From assembly GCA_028289545.1 (NCBI GenBank), contig JANQPG010000095.1, positions 62,001 to 126,000 of the forward strand: 64,000 nt of DNA, written 5' to 3'. Position 1 is the stretch's first letter. Each line of letters opens with the position of its first letter. Under the pieces are notes generated by a model that was given only the letters and a program-made list of their open reading frames with translations, had not been told where the DNA came from and made no database searches. Positions 49,882-59,035 of this stretch are shown here, piece after piece. Origin of the DNA: Woeseiaceae bacterium. GTDB taxonomy: Bacteria > Pseudomonadota > Gammaproteobacteria > Steroidobacterales > Woeseiaceae. The position numbers were made by a program, and so were the translations under genes.

Positions 49882-50364
49882 GTGCCCTCATTCGACGTAG
49901 TCAGCGAATTCGACGCCCACGAAGCTCGGAACGCGGTTGACCAGGCAAACCGTGAAGTCAACCAGCGCTTCGACTTCAAGGGGACGGGTTCGGTCTTCGA
50001 GTACGAGAACCCGACCATTACGCTCCGATCGCAGAGCGACTTTCAGCTCAAGCAAATGCAGGACATATTGCGACAAAAGCTCGGCAAGCGTGGTATCGAC
50101 GTTGCCTGCATCGACGAAAAAGAGCCCGAGATCACGGGAAGCGAAGCGCGCCAGCAGCTCTTGTTGAGAAGCGGCATCGATTCGGATCTCGCGCGCAAGC
50201 TCGTCAAGACGATCAAAAGCAGCAAAATCAAGGTGCAGGCCGCCATACAGGGCGAGAAGCTACGGATCAGCGGCAAGAAGCGCGACGACCTGCAGGCGAC
50301 GATCCAACTCATCAAGGATCAGGGCATCGAACTGCCCCTGCAGTTCGAGAATTTTCGCGACTAG
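49882..50364 (+). CDS. yajQ: YajQ family nucleotide-binding protein
   Basis: The 160-residue protein starts at GTG 49882 (PSFDVVSEFDAHEARNAVDQ) and ends GIELPLQFENFRD, canonical for YajQ. The double ferredoxin-like fold is marked by VNQRFDFKGTGSVFEY and VKTIKSSKIKVQAAIQGEKL. Some homologues bind cyclic di-GMP and act as regulators; others bind tRNA/GTP. The GTG start is fixed by the family N-terminus. It sits 4 nt after the small protein gene and 6 nt before ppc. A link with the cyclic di-GMP protein at 38255 is conceivable but unproven. Confidence 0.97.
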   Translation: MPSFDVVSEFDAHEARNAVDQANREVNQRFDFKGTGSVFEYENPTITLRSQSDFQLKQMQDILRQKLGKRGIDVACIDEKEPEITGSEARQQLLLRSGIDSDLARKLVKTIKSSKIKVQAAIQGEKLRISGKKRDDLQATIQLIKDQGIELPLQFENFRD

Positions 50365-50370
50365 GCGCCA

Positions 50371-53112
50371 ATGGCTGAGCAGGAAAACAAGGGTATGCGT
50401 CGCCAGGACGTCCACTTCACGGATCGCGAGCAATCGCTCCGAGACGACGTTCGGACGCTGGGCACAATGGTTGGCGACCTGATTCGCGAACAGGGCGGAG
50501 AAACGCTGTTCGACTTCGTGGAGACGGCGCGCCTGCGCTCGATTCGGCGTCGTGAATATAACGAACGTCCCGGAGAGGAGCTGGCCGACCTGGTGCACGA
50601 TCTCGACCCCGAGTTCGCGCTGTCCGTAATCCGCAGTTTTTCGACCTATTTTCAAATGGTCAACACGGCCGAGAAGGTGCACCGCATACGCCGCCGGCGC
50701 GAGTACCTGCGCGACGTCGGCCAGCACCAGCCCGGCGGCCTCGAGGACACGCTCATGCGCCTCAAGGCTACCGGTACCGACCCGGAGGGGCTGCAGGCAC
50801 TCATCGACACGCTGCGTATCGAACCCGTATTTACGGCGCACCCGACGGAACCGACGCGCCGCACGATTCTGCGCAAGGAGCAGAATATCGTCCGGCACCT
50901 CGTCGAATTGCTGAACCCGACGATGACGCCGCAGGAAACTCACGCCGCGCTGCAGAACATTCGCCTGCTGATTACGACGGGCTGGCAGACCGACGAACAC
51001 CCGTCGGAGCAAATGACCGTCGCGGACGAACTTGAGCACGTGCTGTTCTTCGTCACGGACGTGCTGTATCGCGCCATGCCCGTCTTCTACGAAGACGTCG
51101 AAACCGCGATAGGCCGCATCTACGGAGAGAGCGGCAAAGACATCAAGGTGCCGCGCATTGTGCGCTTCTCGTCGTGGGTTGGCGGCGACATGGACGGCAA
51201 CCCGAACGTCAACGCAAAAACCATTCGTGAAACGCTGACCCGGCAGCGCTGCCTGGTACTCGATCTGTACTACAACGAGTGCGGCACGCTGTCGACGAAA
51301 TTGAGCCAATCCACCGACCGGGTGGGCTTCAGTGAAGAACTCTTCGCGCGTATCGAGGAGTATCGCGGCGTATTCCAGAACGCCTATCACGCCGTGCCGG
51401 CGCGCCACCGGGACATGCCCTACCGCGTGTTCCTGCGCCTCGTGCAGCAGCGCCTGCAGTCGACCTACGACGACGACATCTTCCCCTACGAAACGGTCGA
51501 ACAGTTCGAGGCCGACATCGAGCTGATCGCGGAGAGCCTCGCCGCCAATAAAGGGGAATATGCCGGGCTGTTCGCCGTACGCCGGTTGCTGCGGCGCATC
51601 CAGACGTTTGGGTTCCATCTCGTGACGCTCGACGTCAGGCAGGACGCCGAAGTGCATCGAAGCGTCGTAGGCGAGTGCCTCGGGATAGATGACTGGGACA
51701 GCTGGAGCGCCAAAGACCGCGCAAAGCGCATCATCGAGGCGATGGACAATCGCGAAGGCGCGCCGCAAACCCTGAGTCCGCAGGCACGCAAGACGATCGC
51801 GGTGTTCCAGGCCATCAGCTTCTGCCAGCGTCGATACGGCAAACGGGCGATCGGCCCGTTTATCGTCAGCATGACCCAGGGTGCCGACGATATTCTCTCG
51901 GTGCTGCTACTGGCCGAGTGGGGAGAACTGCACAACAAGCGCGGCGAAGTGCCGCTCGACATTGCGCCGCTCCTCGAAACCGTGGAAGACCTGAAGCAAG
52001 GCACCGTTATCCTCGATGCCCTGCTCTCGACCGAGCGCTATCGCGCGCATCTCGAGCGCCGCCGCAAACGGCAGATGGTCATGGTGGGCTATTCCGACAG
52101 CAACAAGGACGGCGGACTCGCGTCGGCGCGCTGGGCCCTGCAGAACGCGCAGATCAAGCTGGTCGATGCCGTTGGCTCGCGGGACATCGAGTTGACGCTG
52201 TTCCACGGCCGCGGCGGCACAATCAGCCGTGGCGGCAGCAAAACCCATGTTGCCGTACTCGGAGCGCCTCCGGGTACCGTCAACGGCCGCCTGCGCGTCA
52301 CCGAGCAGGGTGAGATCATCAACGAGAAATACGGGCTGCGCGGCATTGCGCTCAGAACGCTCGAACAGGTGACGGGTTCGGTTGCGCTGGCTACGGCCAT
52401 GCCGCATCACCGCGGCAACGATCAACCCGAATGGCATGACATGATGGACGTCATTGCCGACGAAAGCCGCCAGGCCTACCGCGGCCTCGTTTACGACACA
52501 CCGGACTTTTTCGAGTATTTCCGCGCAGCGACACCCATCGACCTGATCGAACGTATGCGTATCGGTTCGCGGCCGCCGTCCCGGCGCAAGAAACCGGGCA
52601 TCGAATCCCTGCGGGCGATTCCGTGGGTGTTTGCCTGGACGCAGGCGCGTTACGTGTTGCCCGGCTGGTTCGGTTTCGGCACGGGTCTCAAGCGCGCTTC
52701 GGAACAATTCGATGACGGCGCGTTCCGCAACATGTTCATGGAGTGGCACTTTATGCGCGCGCTGGTTGCGGACGCGGAGATGGTGCTGTCCAAAGCGGAC
52801 CTCGGAATTGCGGAGCTGTACTCGAAACTCTCAGGTGAGCTGCACGAACAGTTCTTCCCAATCATCGAGGCCGAATACGACCTGTTGCGCAGCCTGATCC
52901 TCGAGTATTCCGAAACCGAGTCGCTGCTCGAGGGCGACACGACGCTGCAGCGGGCGATCATGCTCAGAAACCCTTACGTCGATCCCATGAGTCTCATGCA
53001 GGTCGATCTCCTCGACCGTTGGCGCCGTGCCGGCCGCGAGGAAGGCCCGGTGTTCGATGCGCTGCTCGCGAGCGTCAACGGCATTGCCCAGGGACTGCAG
53101 AACACCGGGTAA
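50371..53112 (+). CDS. ppc: Phosphoenolpyruvate carboxylase
   Basis: The enzyme makes oxaloacetate from PEP and bicarbonate, replenishing the TCA cycle. All hallmarks are present in 913 residues: EPVFTAHPTEPTRRTILRKE with the catalytic His near 155, FSSWVGGDMDGNPNV near 270, QMVMVGYSDSNKDGG near 569 with the catalytic region, and FHGRGGTISRGGSKTH near 610 with the glycine loop. The C-terminus is MLRNPYVDPMSLMQVDLLDR, followed by a short tail ending GIAQGLQNTG, the conserved Gly finish of bacterial PEPC. Translation probably couples to yajQ (6 nt gap). Confidence 0.98.
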   Translation: MAEQENKGMRRQDVHFTDREQSLRDDVRTLGTMVGDLIREQGGETLFDFVETARLRSIRRREYNERPGEELADLVHDLDPEFALSVIRSFSTYFQMVNTAEKVHRIRRRREYLRDVGQHQPGGLEDTLMRLKATGTDPEGLQALIDTLRIEPVFTAHPTEPTRRTILRKEQNIVRHLVELLNPTMTPQETHAALQNIRLLITTGWQTDEHPSEQMTVADELEHVLFFVTDVLYRAMPVFYEDVETAIGRIYGESGKDIKVPRIVRFSSWVGGDMDGNPNVNAKTIRETLTRQRCLVLDLYYNECGTLSTKLSQSTDRVGFSEELFARIEEYRGVFQNAYHAVPARHRDMPYRVFLRLVQQRLQSTYDDDIFPYETVEQFEADIELIAESLAANKGEYAGLFAVRRLLRRIQTFGFHLVTLDVRQDAEVHRSVVGECLGIDDWDSWSAKDRAKRIIEAMDNREGAPQTLSPQARKTIAVFQAISFCQRRYGKRAIGPFIVSMTQGADDILSVLLLAEWGELHNKRGEVPLDIAPLLETVEDLKQGTVILDALLSTERYRAHLERRRKRQMVMVGYSDSNKDGGLASARWALQNAQIKLVDAVGSRDIELTLFHGRGGTISRGGSKTHVAVLGAPPGTVNGRLRVTEQGEIINEKYGLRGIALRTLEQVTGSVALATAMPHHRGNDQPEWHDMMDVIADESRQAYRGLVYDTPDFFEYFRAATPIDLIERMRIGSRPPSRRKKPGIESLRAIPWVFAWTQARYVLPGWFGFGTGLKRASEQFDDGAFRNMFMEWHFMRALVADAEMVLSKADLGIAELYSKLSGELHEQFFPIIEAEYDLLRSLILEYSETESLLEGDTTLQRAIMLRNPYVDPMSLMQVDLLDRWRRAGREEGPVFDALLASVNGIAQGLQNTG

Positions 53113-53150
53113 CGGCCGCGGGTCTGAGGCGCACGGTCTTTGTCGCGCCA

Positions 53151-53825
53151 TCAACGATCGACGAAGCTCGCGAACTCGCCCAGAGACTTGCGCGAGATAT
53201 CCGGCACTTCGCAATCGTCCGCCGGGTAACCCGCCACGAGTAGCAGGAACGGCCGCTCGGTGCGTGGGCGGCCCAGAATGTCGTTGAGAAACTTCATTGG
53301 GCTCGGCGTGTGGGTCAGGGTTGCCAGACCCGCGTTGTGCAGCGCCGTGATCAAAAGACCGGTCGCGAGCCCCGTGGATTCGGTGGGATAGTAGTGTTTG
53401 ACCTTTTCACCGTCCGCGTCTTCGCTGAACTTCTGGATAAAAATGGCGATCAGCCAGGGCGCCGTTTCGAGAAACGGCTTGTTCGCATCGGTGCCGAACG
53501 GCACGAGCGCGTCGAGCCACTCCTGCGACGCCCGATGGCCGTAGAACTCCCGCTCTTCCTCTTCGGCGGCAAGCCGGATACGCCGCTTGGTTTCCGGGCC
53601 GCTGACCGCCACAAAATGCCACGGCTGCATGTTGGCGCCGCTCGGCGCCGTGTTGGCCGCCATAAGCGCCGTTTCGATGAGCTTCCTGGGAACCGGGCGA
53701 TCCGAAAATTCACGGACGCTGCGGCGGCGATCCACATCGGCGTAAAACGCCTCCGCGCGCTGGAGCATTTCTTCAGGCGGATATTCACGGTACTCGTGAA
53801 ACGGCCGCGTTTTGTATTCGCTCAT
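53151..53825 (-). CDS. Nitroreductase-family flavoprotein (iodotyrosine deiodinase-like)
   Basis: The 224-residue protein has the FMN-binding start RRRSVREFSDRPVPRKLIET and MAANTAPSGANMQPWHFVAV. The YYPTESTGLATGLLITALHN segment and the end TLTHTPSPMKFLNDILGRPR followed by RPFLLLVAGYPADDCEVP resemble the IYD/BluB branch of the superfamily. Start ATG 53825 (MSEYKTRPF) fits the family; the longer frame has no support. It follows the ycgN gene at 29 nt on the same strand, so they may be co-transcribed. Substrate unknown; dehalogenation is only suggested by similarity. Confidence 0.85.
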   Translation of the reverse strand: MSEYKTRPFHEYREYPPEEMLQRAEAFYADVDRRRSVREFSDRPVPRKLIETALMAANTAPSGANMQPWHFVAVSGPETKRRIRLAAEEEEREFYGHRASQEWLDALVPFGTDANKPFLETAPWLIAIFIQKFSEDADGEKVKHYYPTESTGLATGLLITALHNAGLATLTHTPSPMKFLNDILGRPRTERPFLLLVAGYPADDCEVPDISRKSLGEFASFVDR

Positions 53826-53854
53826 GCGCTGTTGTTCTCCTTTGTCGGTCCGCT

Positions 53855-54298
53855 CTACCGGTCCGCGTCTTCGCTGAGCTTCTGTAGCACGGTCCACTCG
53901 TCGGTGTCACGCTCCGACAACATCTCACCTTTCATCGAGATGCCTGCCTTGTGCACCGAGTCGGGGTCGCCGCTGACGAGTGGGTGCCAGTCCAGGAGTT
54001 CCTGGCCGTTGGCGATCCGCCGGTAGGCACAGCTCAGCGGCAGCCACTCGAAGGCCGCACCCTTGTCCTCGGTTAGATCGATACAATCCGTGACCTCCCG
54101 GACGCGCGCCGCGTAGTTCGTGCAGCGGCAAGTGTTAAGGTCGAGCAGGCGACAGGCCAGGTTGGTGTAGAACACCTCCCCCGTGTCCTCATCTTCGACC
54201 TTGTGCATGCAGCACAGCGCGCAGCCGTCGCAGAGCGATTCCCACTCGGCCTCCGTCATCTCGTCAAGCGACTTGTGTTTCCAGAACGCATTCGTCAT
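53855..54298 (-). CDS. ycgN: YcgN family cysteine-cluster protein
   Basis: The 147-residue protein begins FWKHKSLDEMTEAEWESLCD and has the family's cysteine cluster: CDGCALCC, then ACRLLDLNTCRCTNY. WLPLSCAYRRIANGQELLDW, and HPLVSGDPDSVHKAGISMKG near the end, are typical of the UPF0260/YcgN family. The conserved Cys may bind zinc or an iron-sulfur cluster. No function is established. It diverges from the 2-hydroxyacid dehydrogenase gene across about 40 nt. Confidence 0.95.
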   Translation of the reverse strand: MTNAFWKHKSLDEMTEAEWESLCDGCALCCMHKVEDEDTGEVFYTNLACRLLDLNTCRCTNYAARVREVTDCIDLTEDKGAAFEWLPLSCAYRRIANGQELLDWHPLVSGDPDSVHKAGISMKGEMLSERDTDEWTVLQKLSEDADR

Positions 54299-54339
54299 CG
54301 TTCGGCCATTCTGAACAGCTGACGGCGGCAGGGCAATTC

Positions 54340-55317
54340 ATGCGAGCGGTGTTTCTCGATTACGCCACCATGGGCGAAGGCCTGGATCTCGGACCGCTCG
54401 AGGCGGTGGTCTCCGATCTCGAGGTCCATGACGCTACGGCGTTCGACGAAACCGCGGCGCGGATTGCCGACCGCGAAATGGTCTTTACCAACAAGAACCT
54501 GCTGGACGCGGCGCTTCTGGATGCCGCGCCCGCACTGCGTTTCATCGGACTGACGGCCACGGGCACCGACAACGTAGACCTCGCAACGGCGCGCAAGCGA
54601 GGCATTGCGGTCGCGAACATCCGCGCGTACTGCACGGCGTCGCTCGTCGAGCACGTGTTCGGCGTATTGCTGATGCTCACCCACAGCCTCGACCGCTTCA
54701 ACGCGTCGGTTACGGCCGGCGAGTGGCAGCACGCCCGTGGGCCGTTTCTGCTGGCTCACCCCGTGCGGGAACTGTCGGCCATGACACTCGGCATTGTCGG
54801 CTACGGCGAACTGGGCCGCGGTGTTGCGGAGACGGGCCGCGCCTTTGGGATGGAAGTCTTGATTTCGGCGCGACCCGGCGCCGACGACGTTCCGCACGGC
54901 CGGGTTGCGTTCGAGGAACTGCTGGAGCGCGCCGACGCCGTCTCTCTGCACTGCCCGCTCACGCCCGCGACGCGCGGCCTCATTGGCCGTGAGCAATTCC
55001 GGCGCATGCGAACGAGCGCCTACCTGATCAACACGGCTCGCGGCGGGCTGGTCGATTCATCCGCGCTTGCCGACGCGCTCAAAAGCGGCGACATTGCCGG
55101 CGCCGCGGTCGATGTGCTGCCCGTCGAACCGCCCGTGGGCGGCGACCCGCTGCTCGACTATCTGTGCAATAACCTCGGCGGCGGCAAGCTCATCGTAACG
55201 CCACACGTTGCCTGGGCGAGCATCGAAGCCCGGCAAAACGCCATTGTCGAGCTGGCCAGAAACGCCGCGGCGTTTATTGCCGGTGAAGAGCGCAACCGGG
55301 TCGATCTCGATCCGTAA
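54340..55317 (+). CDS. D-isomer-specific 2-hydroxyacid dehydrogenase
   Basis: The 325-residue protein has the two-domain fold of the family. The NAD motif is MTLGIVGYGELGRGVAETGR (GxGxxG near 152), and ALRFIGLTATGTDNVDLATA lies before it. The catalytic Arg is in AYLINTARGGLVDSSALADA, the Glu in DVLPVEPPVGGDPLL, and the His in LIVTPHVAWASIEARQNA. Sequence style resembles glycerate dehydrogenase/hydroxypyruvate reductase. The exact substrate is uncertain. It converges on the Nudix gene with 12 nt between stops. Confidence 0.9.
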   Translation: MRAVFLDYATMGEGLDLGPLEAVVSDLEVHDATAFDETAARIADREMVFTNKNLLDAALLDAAPALRFIGLTATGTDNVDLATARKRGIAVANIRAYCTASLVEHVFGVLLMLTHSLDRFNASVTAGEWQHARGPFLLAHPVRELSAMTLGIVGYGELGRGVAETGRAFGMEVLISARPGADDVPHGRVAFEELLERADAVSLHCPLTPATRGLIGREQFRRMRTSAYLINTARGGLVDSSALADALKSGDIAGAAVDVLPVEPPVGGDPLLDYLCNNLGGGKLIVTPHVAWASIEARQNAIVELARNAAAFIAGEERNRVDLDP

Positions 55318-55329
55318 TCGCGGAGGCGA

Positions 55330-55782
55330 TCAGGCGCCGATAATCTGCCGCGACCAGCGGACGACGTCGCGCACTCTCGGCGCCGTCAGGTCGTGCGCTT
55401 CGTCGAAACTGACCCAGCGCCATTCGTGGTGTTCAGGTTCGCCGGTGTCGGGTGAAGGGCCGAGAACCACGTCGCCGGTCTCCGACTTCGCAAGATAGTA
55501 ACGCGCGGTCTTGCCGCGGCTGTACGGACCGGTTTCGAAATGACGCTCGCTCCAGACGAAGTCGAGATCGGCTATGCCGGTCTCCTCGCGGACTTCGCGG
55601 ACCGCGGCCGCGAGCGGGGTCTCGCCCGCCTCGCGCAGGCCTTTCGGGAAGTCCCAGTGGTGGTATGCCCGCAGCAACAAGGTGAGCCAGCTTTCACCGT
55701 CGCGACGCGCAATGACAACCCCGCAGGACAGCTTTCCAAGCGGCGGTTCGTCGTCTGATTCCCGGTCCGACTCCTCGCTCAA
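55330..55782 (-). CDS. Nudix hydrolase (Ap4A hydrolase/MutT-like)
   Basis: The Nudix box is complete: GLREAGETPLAAAVREVREE then TGI. The N-terminal part CGVVIARRDGESWLTLLLRA and HHWDFPKGL, and the C-terminal EHHEWRWVSFDEAHDLTAP, resemble diadenosine-tetraphosphate hydrolases of the bis(5'-nucleosyl) type. Translation probably starts at TTG 55782, which overlaps the ybbP stop as TTGA and has GAGAGG upstream; a longer frame lies inside ybbP. It is the third gene of the ybbA-ybbP unit. Substrate is inferred. Confidence 0.88.
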   Translation of the reverse strand: MSEESDRESDDEPPLGKLSCGVVIARRDGESWLTLLLRAYHHWDFPKGLREAGETPLAAAVREVREETGIADLDFVWSERHFETGPYSRGKTARYYLAKSETGDVVLGPSPDTGEPEHHEWRWVSFDEAHDLTAPRVRDVVRWSRQIIGA

Positions 55783-58292
55783 TTCCTCGCGCCTCTCAGG
55801 ACGTCGACCGGCATCGCGTTGATGGCGCCACGCGCGGCAAAAAAACCGCTGAAACAAACGATCGCCACGCCGGCCGATAGCCCGGCCAGCCACAGCGTGG
55901 GGTTGAACGCATAAGGTAGCTCGAAAAGCTGGACGGCAATAACGGCGGCCAGCGCCGAGGCGCCGGCGGCCGCAAGCAGACCAGCCGCAACACCCAGCGC
56001 GGCAAACTCGGTCATGACTCCGGAGAACACGATCCTTTTCCTGGCGCCGAGCGCACGCAGCATTGCGCTTTCGAAGCGGCGTTCGTCGATCGTCGACTGC
56101 ACGGCCGCAAACAGTACCGCAACGCCGGCGAGCAAGGTGAACATGAACACGACCTGCACAGCCAGGCTCGCCTTTTCGATAATCCCCTGCACCTGGCTAA
56201 TGATCGAGTCGAGATCGATTACCGAAACGCTCGGGTGCTGCCGGACCAGTCCCGCAAACAGCGTCTTCTTCGCGGCCGGGACGTTCAGCGCACTAATGTA
56301 GCTTGCCGGGAAACCGTCGAGTGCCCCCGGCGAAAATACGAGGAAAAAGTTCGGCTTGAACGAATCCCAGTTGACCTTGCGCACGCTCGTAATGCGCGCT
56401 TCCACGGACTGCCCCGCGACCGAGAACTCGAGGACGTCGCCAATACCCAGGCCGGTCTCCTCCGAGACTTCTTCCTCGATCGACACGAGGGCTGGCCCGC
56501 TGTAGCCGGCCGGCCACCACTCGCCCTCGACGAGTTCGTTGCTGTCGGCCAGGTCTTCGGACCAGGAGAGGTTTTGTTCACGGTTGACGAACCAGCGGCC
56601 GTCTTCATTTTCGATCTCGAGCTCTTTGACGGGCGTGCCGTTGACGTGGGTCATGCGCGCTCGCACCAGGGGATCGAAGCGCGGAATCGGAAGCTCTTCG
56701 GCAACGAGCATTGCTCCAATCGATTCGCGCTCGTCGGGCTGGATATTGATCATAAAATGATTCGGTGCGCTGGTATCGAGCATGTTCCGCCAGCCATCGA
56801 GCAAATCGGTACGTACGAGGGTCAGCAGTAGCAGTACGGTCAAACCGAGACCGAAGGCGACAACCTGCACGGCGCTGGCGCGCCCGCGACGGGCCACGTT
56901 CGCAAGGCCGTAGCGCCACGCAACGCCGACGCCCGCGCGAAACCGGCCCATCGCCGCCACGAGACCGCGGCCGACCAGGTACAGCAGGCAGCCGATGACG
57001 ATCACGCCGCCCAGCAGGATCACGAGCATTTGAGGGTCGCCGACCGAGCGATACAGAAGCGCCGCGACGGCCGCGAGCGATACGCCGGCCACCATCAGTC
57101 GCGACGGCGACGGCGGCTCGGCGTCGTGCCGCAATACGCGCAGGGGCGGCGTGTCCTTGAGCTGCAAGAGCGAAGGCAGGGCAAAACCCAGGAGCAGCAG
57201 CATGGCGCTGATCGACGCCAGGAACACCGGCGCGAGACCGGGATCGGGTAAGTCGCCCGCAATGAGATCGGCAATGATGTAGGACAGTCCGGCCTCGGCG
57301 AGGAAGCCCACCGTGCTGCCGAGCACGACGCCGATGACGCCGAGCGCAACGAGCTGCAGCACCGATACCATAATCACAAACCGCTGCGTTGCGCCGAGGC
57401 TCTTCATGAGCGCCACGGTATCCATGCGCCGCTCGGCAAAACGCCGGGCCGACATGGCGATCGCAACGGCACTGAGCAACAGACTGATGACGGCGGTCAG
57501 GGACAGGAAACGGTCGGCCCTGTCAGCGGCGTTGAAGGCGCGCTCGCTGCTTTCCTCCTGACTGCGGATACGCACATCGTCCGGCAAGAGCCCCTCGATC
57601 GACTCGTTGAATTCGCTGACGGCCTCGGCGTCGCCCGCGACGAGCAGCGCGTAGCTCACGCGACTGCCTTCGGCGATCAGGCCGCTGTCCGGAATATCGG
57701 CAACGTTCATGAGCAGCGACGGCGCCAGAGACGCAAAGCCGATCGACTGATCGGGCCGATAGGTCAGGACGGCCGTGACCGCAAGATCGAGTTCGCCGAC
57801 CGCCAGCGTGTCACCCACTTTCGCGCCGAGCCGCGCAAGCAGTGCCGCGTCGGCCCACACCTCACCGCGCGCCGGCACGGTATCCACTTCGCGTTGCTCG
57901 GTAAACAGGTCGGCCGAGGTACGTACGGCGCCGCGCAGCGGATAGGCTTCGTCCACGGCCTTGATGGTCGACAAGGCGCCGCCGGCCGAGGCGGAATCCT
58001 CACTCCCCGAAAACAAGACCGAGGGGAATGCCAGCGTGTCGGACGTCGTGAGCGCAAAATCGGCCGCGAGCGAACGCCACTCGTCGGGAATGGGCTCCGC
58101 CGAGCGTAGCCTCAGATCAGCCGCAAGCACCTCGTTCGCCTGACGTGCAACGGCTTTGCCGATCCGGTCGGTCAGAAAACTGACCGCGGTCAAGGCGGCA
58201 ACAGCCAGCGTCACGGCGGCGAGCAGCACAAGCACCTCGCCCGAGCGCAGCTCTCGGCCGAAGCTCCTCCGCGCGTAGCGAAAAGCGCTCAC
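55779..58292 (-). CDS. ybbP: FtsX-like ABC transporter permease YbbP
   Basis: The 837-residue permease has an N-terminal helix (VLVLLAAVTLAVAALTAVSF), a large periplasmic domain, and two FtsX modules, each of three helices, near 260-390 and 690-830. LSLTAVISLLLSAVAIAMSA opens the first module, and MSARRFAERRMDTVALMKSL then the GATQRF motif is the cytosolic coupling segment, matched later by RRFESAMLRALGARKRIVFS. It is of the ten-helix type paired with YbbA, overlapping its gene by 4 nt. Such systems are thought to act on lipids or envelope factors. Here it is neighboured by the TesA thioesterase gene, as in Escherichia coli. Confidence 0.93.
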   Translation of the reverse strand: MSAFRYARRSFGRELRSGEVLVLLAAVTLAVAALTAVSFLTDRIGKAVARQANEVLAADLRLRSAEPIPDEWRSLAADFALTTSDTLAFPSVLFSGSEDSASAGGALSTIKAVDEAYPLRGAVRTSADLFTEQREVDTVPARGEVWADAALLARLGAKVGDTLAVGELDLAVTAVLTYRPDQSIGFASLAPSLLMNVADIPDSGLIAEGSRVSYALLVAGDAEAVSEFNESIEGLLPDDVRIRSQEESSERAFNAADRADRFLSLTAVISLLLSAVAIAMSARRFAERRMDTVALMKSLGATQRFVIMVSVLQLVALGVIGVVLGSTVGFLAEAGLSYIIADLIAGDLPDPGLAPVFLASISAMLLLLGFALPSLLQLKDTPPLRVLRHDAEPPSPSRLMVAGVSLAAVAALLYRSVGDPQMLVILLGGVIVIGCLLYLVGRGLVAAMGRFRAGVGVAWRYGLANVARRGRASAVQVVAFGLGLTVLLLLTLVRTDLLDGWRNMLDTSAPNHFMINIQPDERESIGAMLVAEELPIPRFDPLVRARMTHVNGTPVKELEIENEDGRWFVNREQNLSWSEDLADSNELVEGEWWPAGYSGPALVSIEEEVSEETGLGIGDVLEFSVAGQSVEARITSVRKVNWDSFKPNFFLVFSPGALDGFPASYISALNVPAAKKTLFAGLVRQHPSVSVIDLDSIISQVQGIIEKASLAVQVVFMFTLLAGVAVLFAAVQSTIDERRFESAMLRALGARKRIVFSGVMTEFAALGVAAGLLAAAGASALAAVIAVQLFELPYAFNPTLWLAGLSAGVAIVCFSGFFAARGAINAMPVDVLRGARN

Positions 58293-58993
58293 GCGGCGGC
58301 CTGAACGTCGCTGACCAGCCGACCGGCATCGAGACTCAGGACTCGATCGCAGCGCTCGGCGAGCTGATTATCGTGGGTCACGAGCACAAGCGTGGTCGAA
58401 GATCGCCGGTTCAACTCGAACATGAGTTCGACGATCTTCTCTCCGGTCCGACTGTCGAGGTTGCCGGTCGGCTCGTCCGCAAACAACACGGCGGGCTCGG
58501 TCGCAAACGCGCGGGCGATCGCAACCCGCTGCTTCTCACCCCCAGAGAGCTGTGCCGGGTAGTGCAGCGCCCGCTCGGCAAGTCCCACCTCGGCAATAAT
58601 CTCCTGCGAGCGTGGGCGAGCATCATCGGCGCCTGCGAGTTCCAGCGGCAACATGACGTTCTCGAGCGCATTGAGCGAGGGCACGAGATGAAACGACTGG
58701 AATACGAAGCCGACGCTATCTGCACGGGCCTTCGCGCGGCCGTCTTCGTCAAGCTCGCTCAGGTTTCTGCCGTTGAGCAGCACGTGACCCGAGGACGGCA
58801 GATCGAGCCCGGCCAGGAGCGCCAGAAGCGTCGACTTGCCGGCTCCCGAGGCCCCCACGATCGCAACGGTTTCGCCGGCGGCAACCGTGAAACTGACGTC
58901 ATCGAGAATGGTCAGAGACCCTTCGGGGCTGGTAACCTGCTTGACGAGTCGGTGCGCCGCCAATACGGCGTCGCTCGAAGACGAATTACTCAT
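58289..58993 (-). CDS. ybbA: ABC transporter ATP-binding protein YbbA
   Basis: The 234-residue ATPase has Walker A GASGAGKSTLL, the Q-loop in SVGFVFQSFHLVPSLNALEN, the signature LSGGEKQRVAIARAFATEPA, Walker B VLFADEPTGNLDSRTGE and the switch His in LVLVTHDNQLAERC. It belongs to the LolD/MacB-type family that works with FtsX-like permeases. It overlaps ybbP by 4 nt and diverges from tesA across 42 nt. Confidence 0.95.
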   Translation of the reverse strand: MSNSSSSDAVLAAHRLVKQVTSPEGSLTILDDVSFTVAAGETVAIVGASGAGKSTLLALLAGLDLPSSGHVLLNGRNLSELDEDGRAKARADSVGFVFQSFHLVPSLNALENVMLPLELAGADDARPRSQEIIAEVGLAERALHYPAQLSGGEKQRVAIARAFATEPAVLFADEPTGNLDSRTGEKIVELMFELNRRSSTTLVLVTHDNQLAERCDRVLSLDAGRLVSDVQAAA

Positions 58994-59035
58994 GCATAGT
59001 CCTTAAAAAGCGCATAGTCCCTGGCGAAATCAATC

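Noticed and set aside
50260..51768. 502-codon minus-strand frame opposite ppc
   Set aside because: This is an antisense shadow of PEP carboxylase caused by high GC; no motif or start signal.
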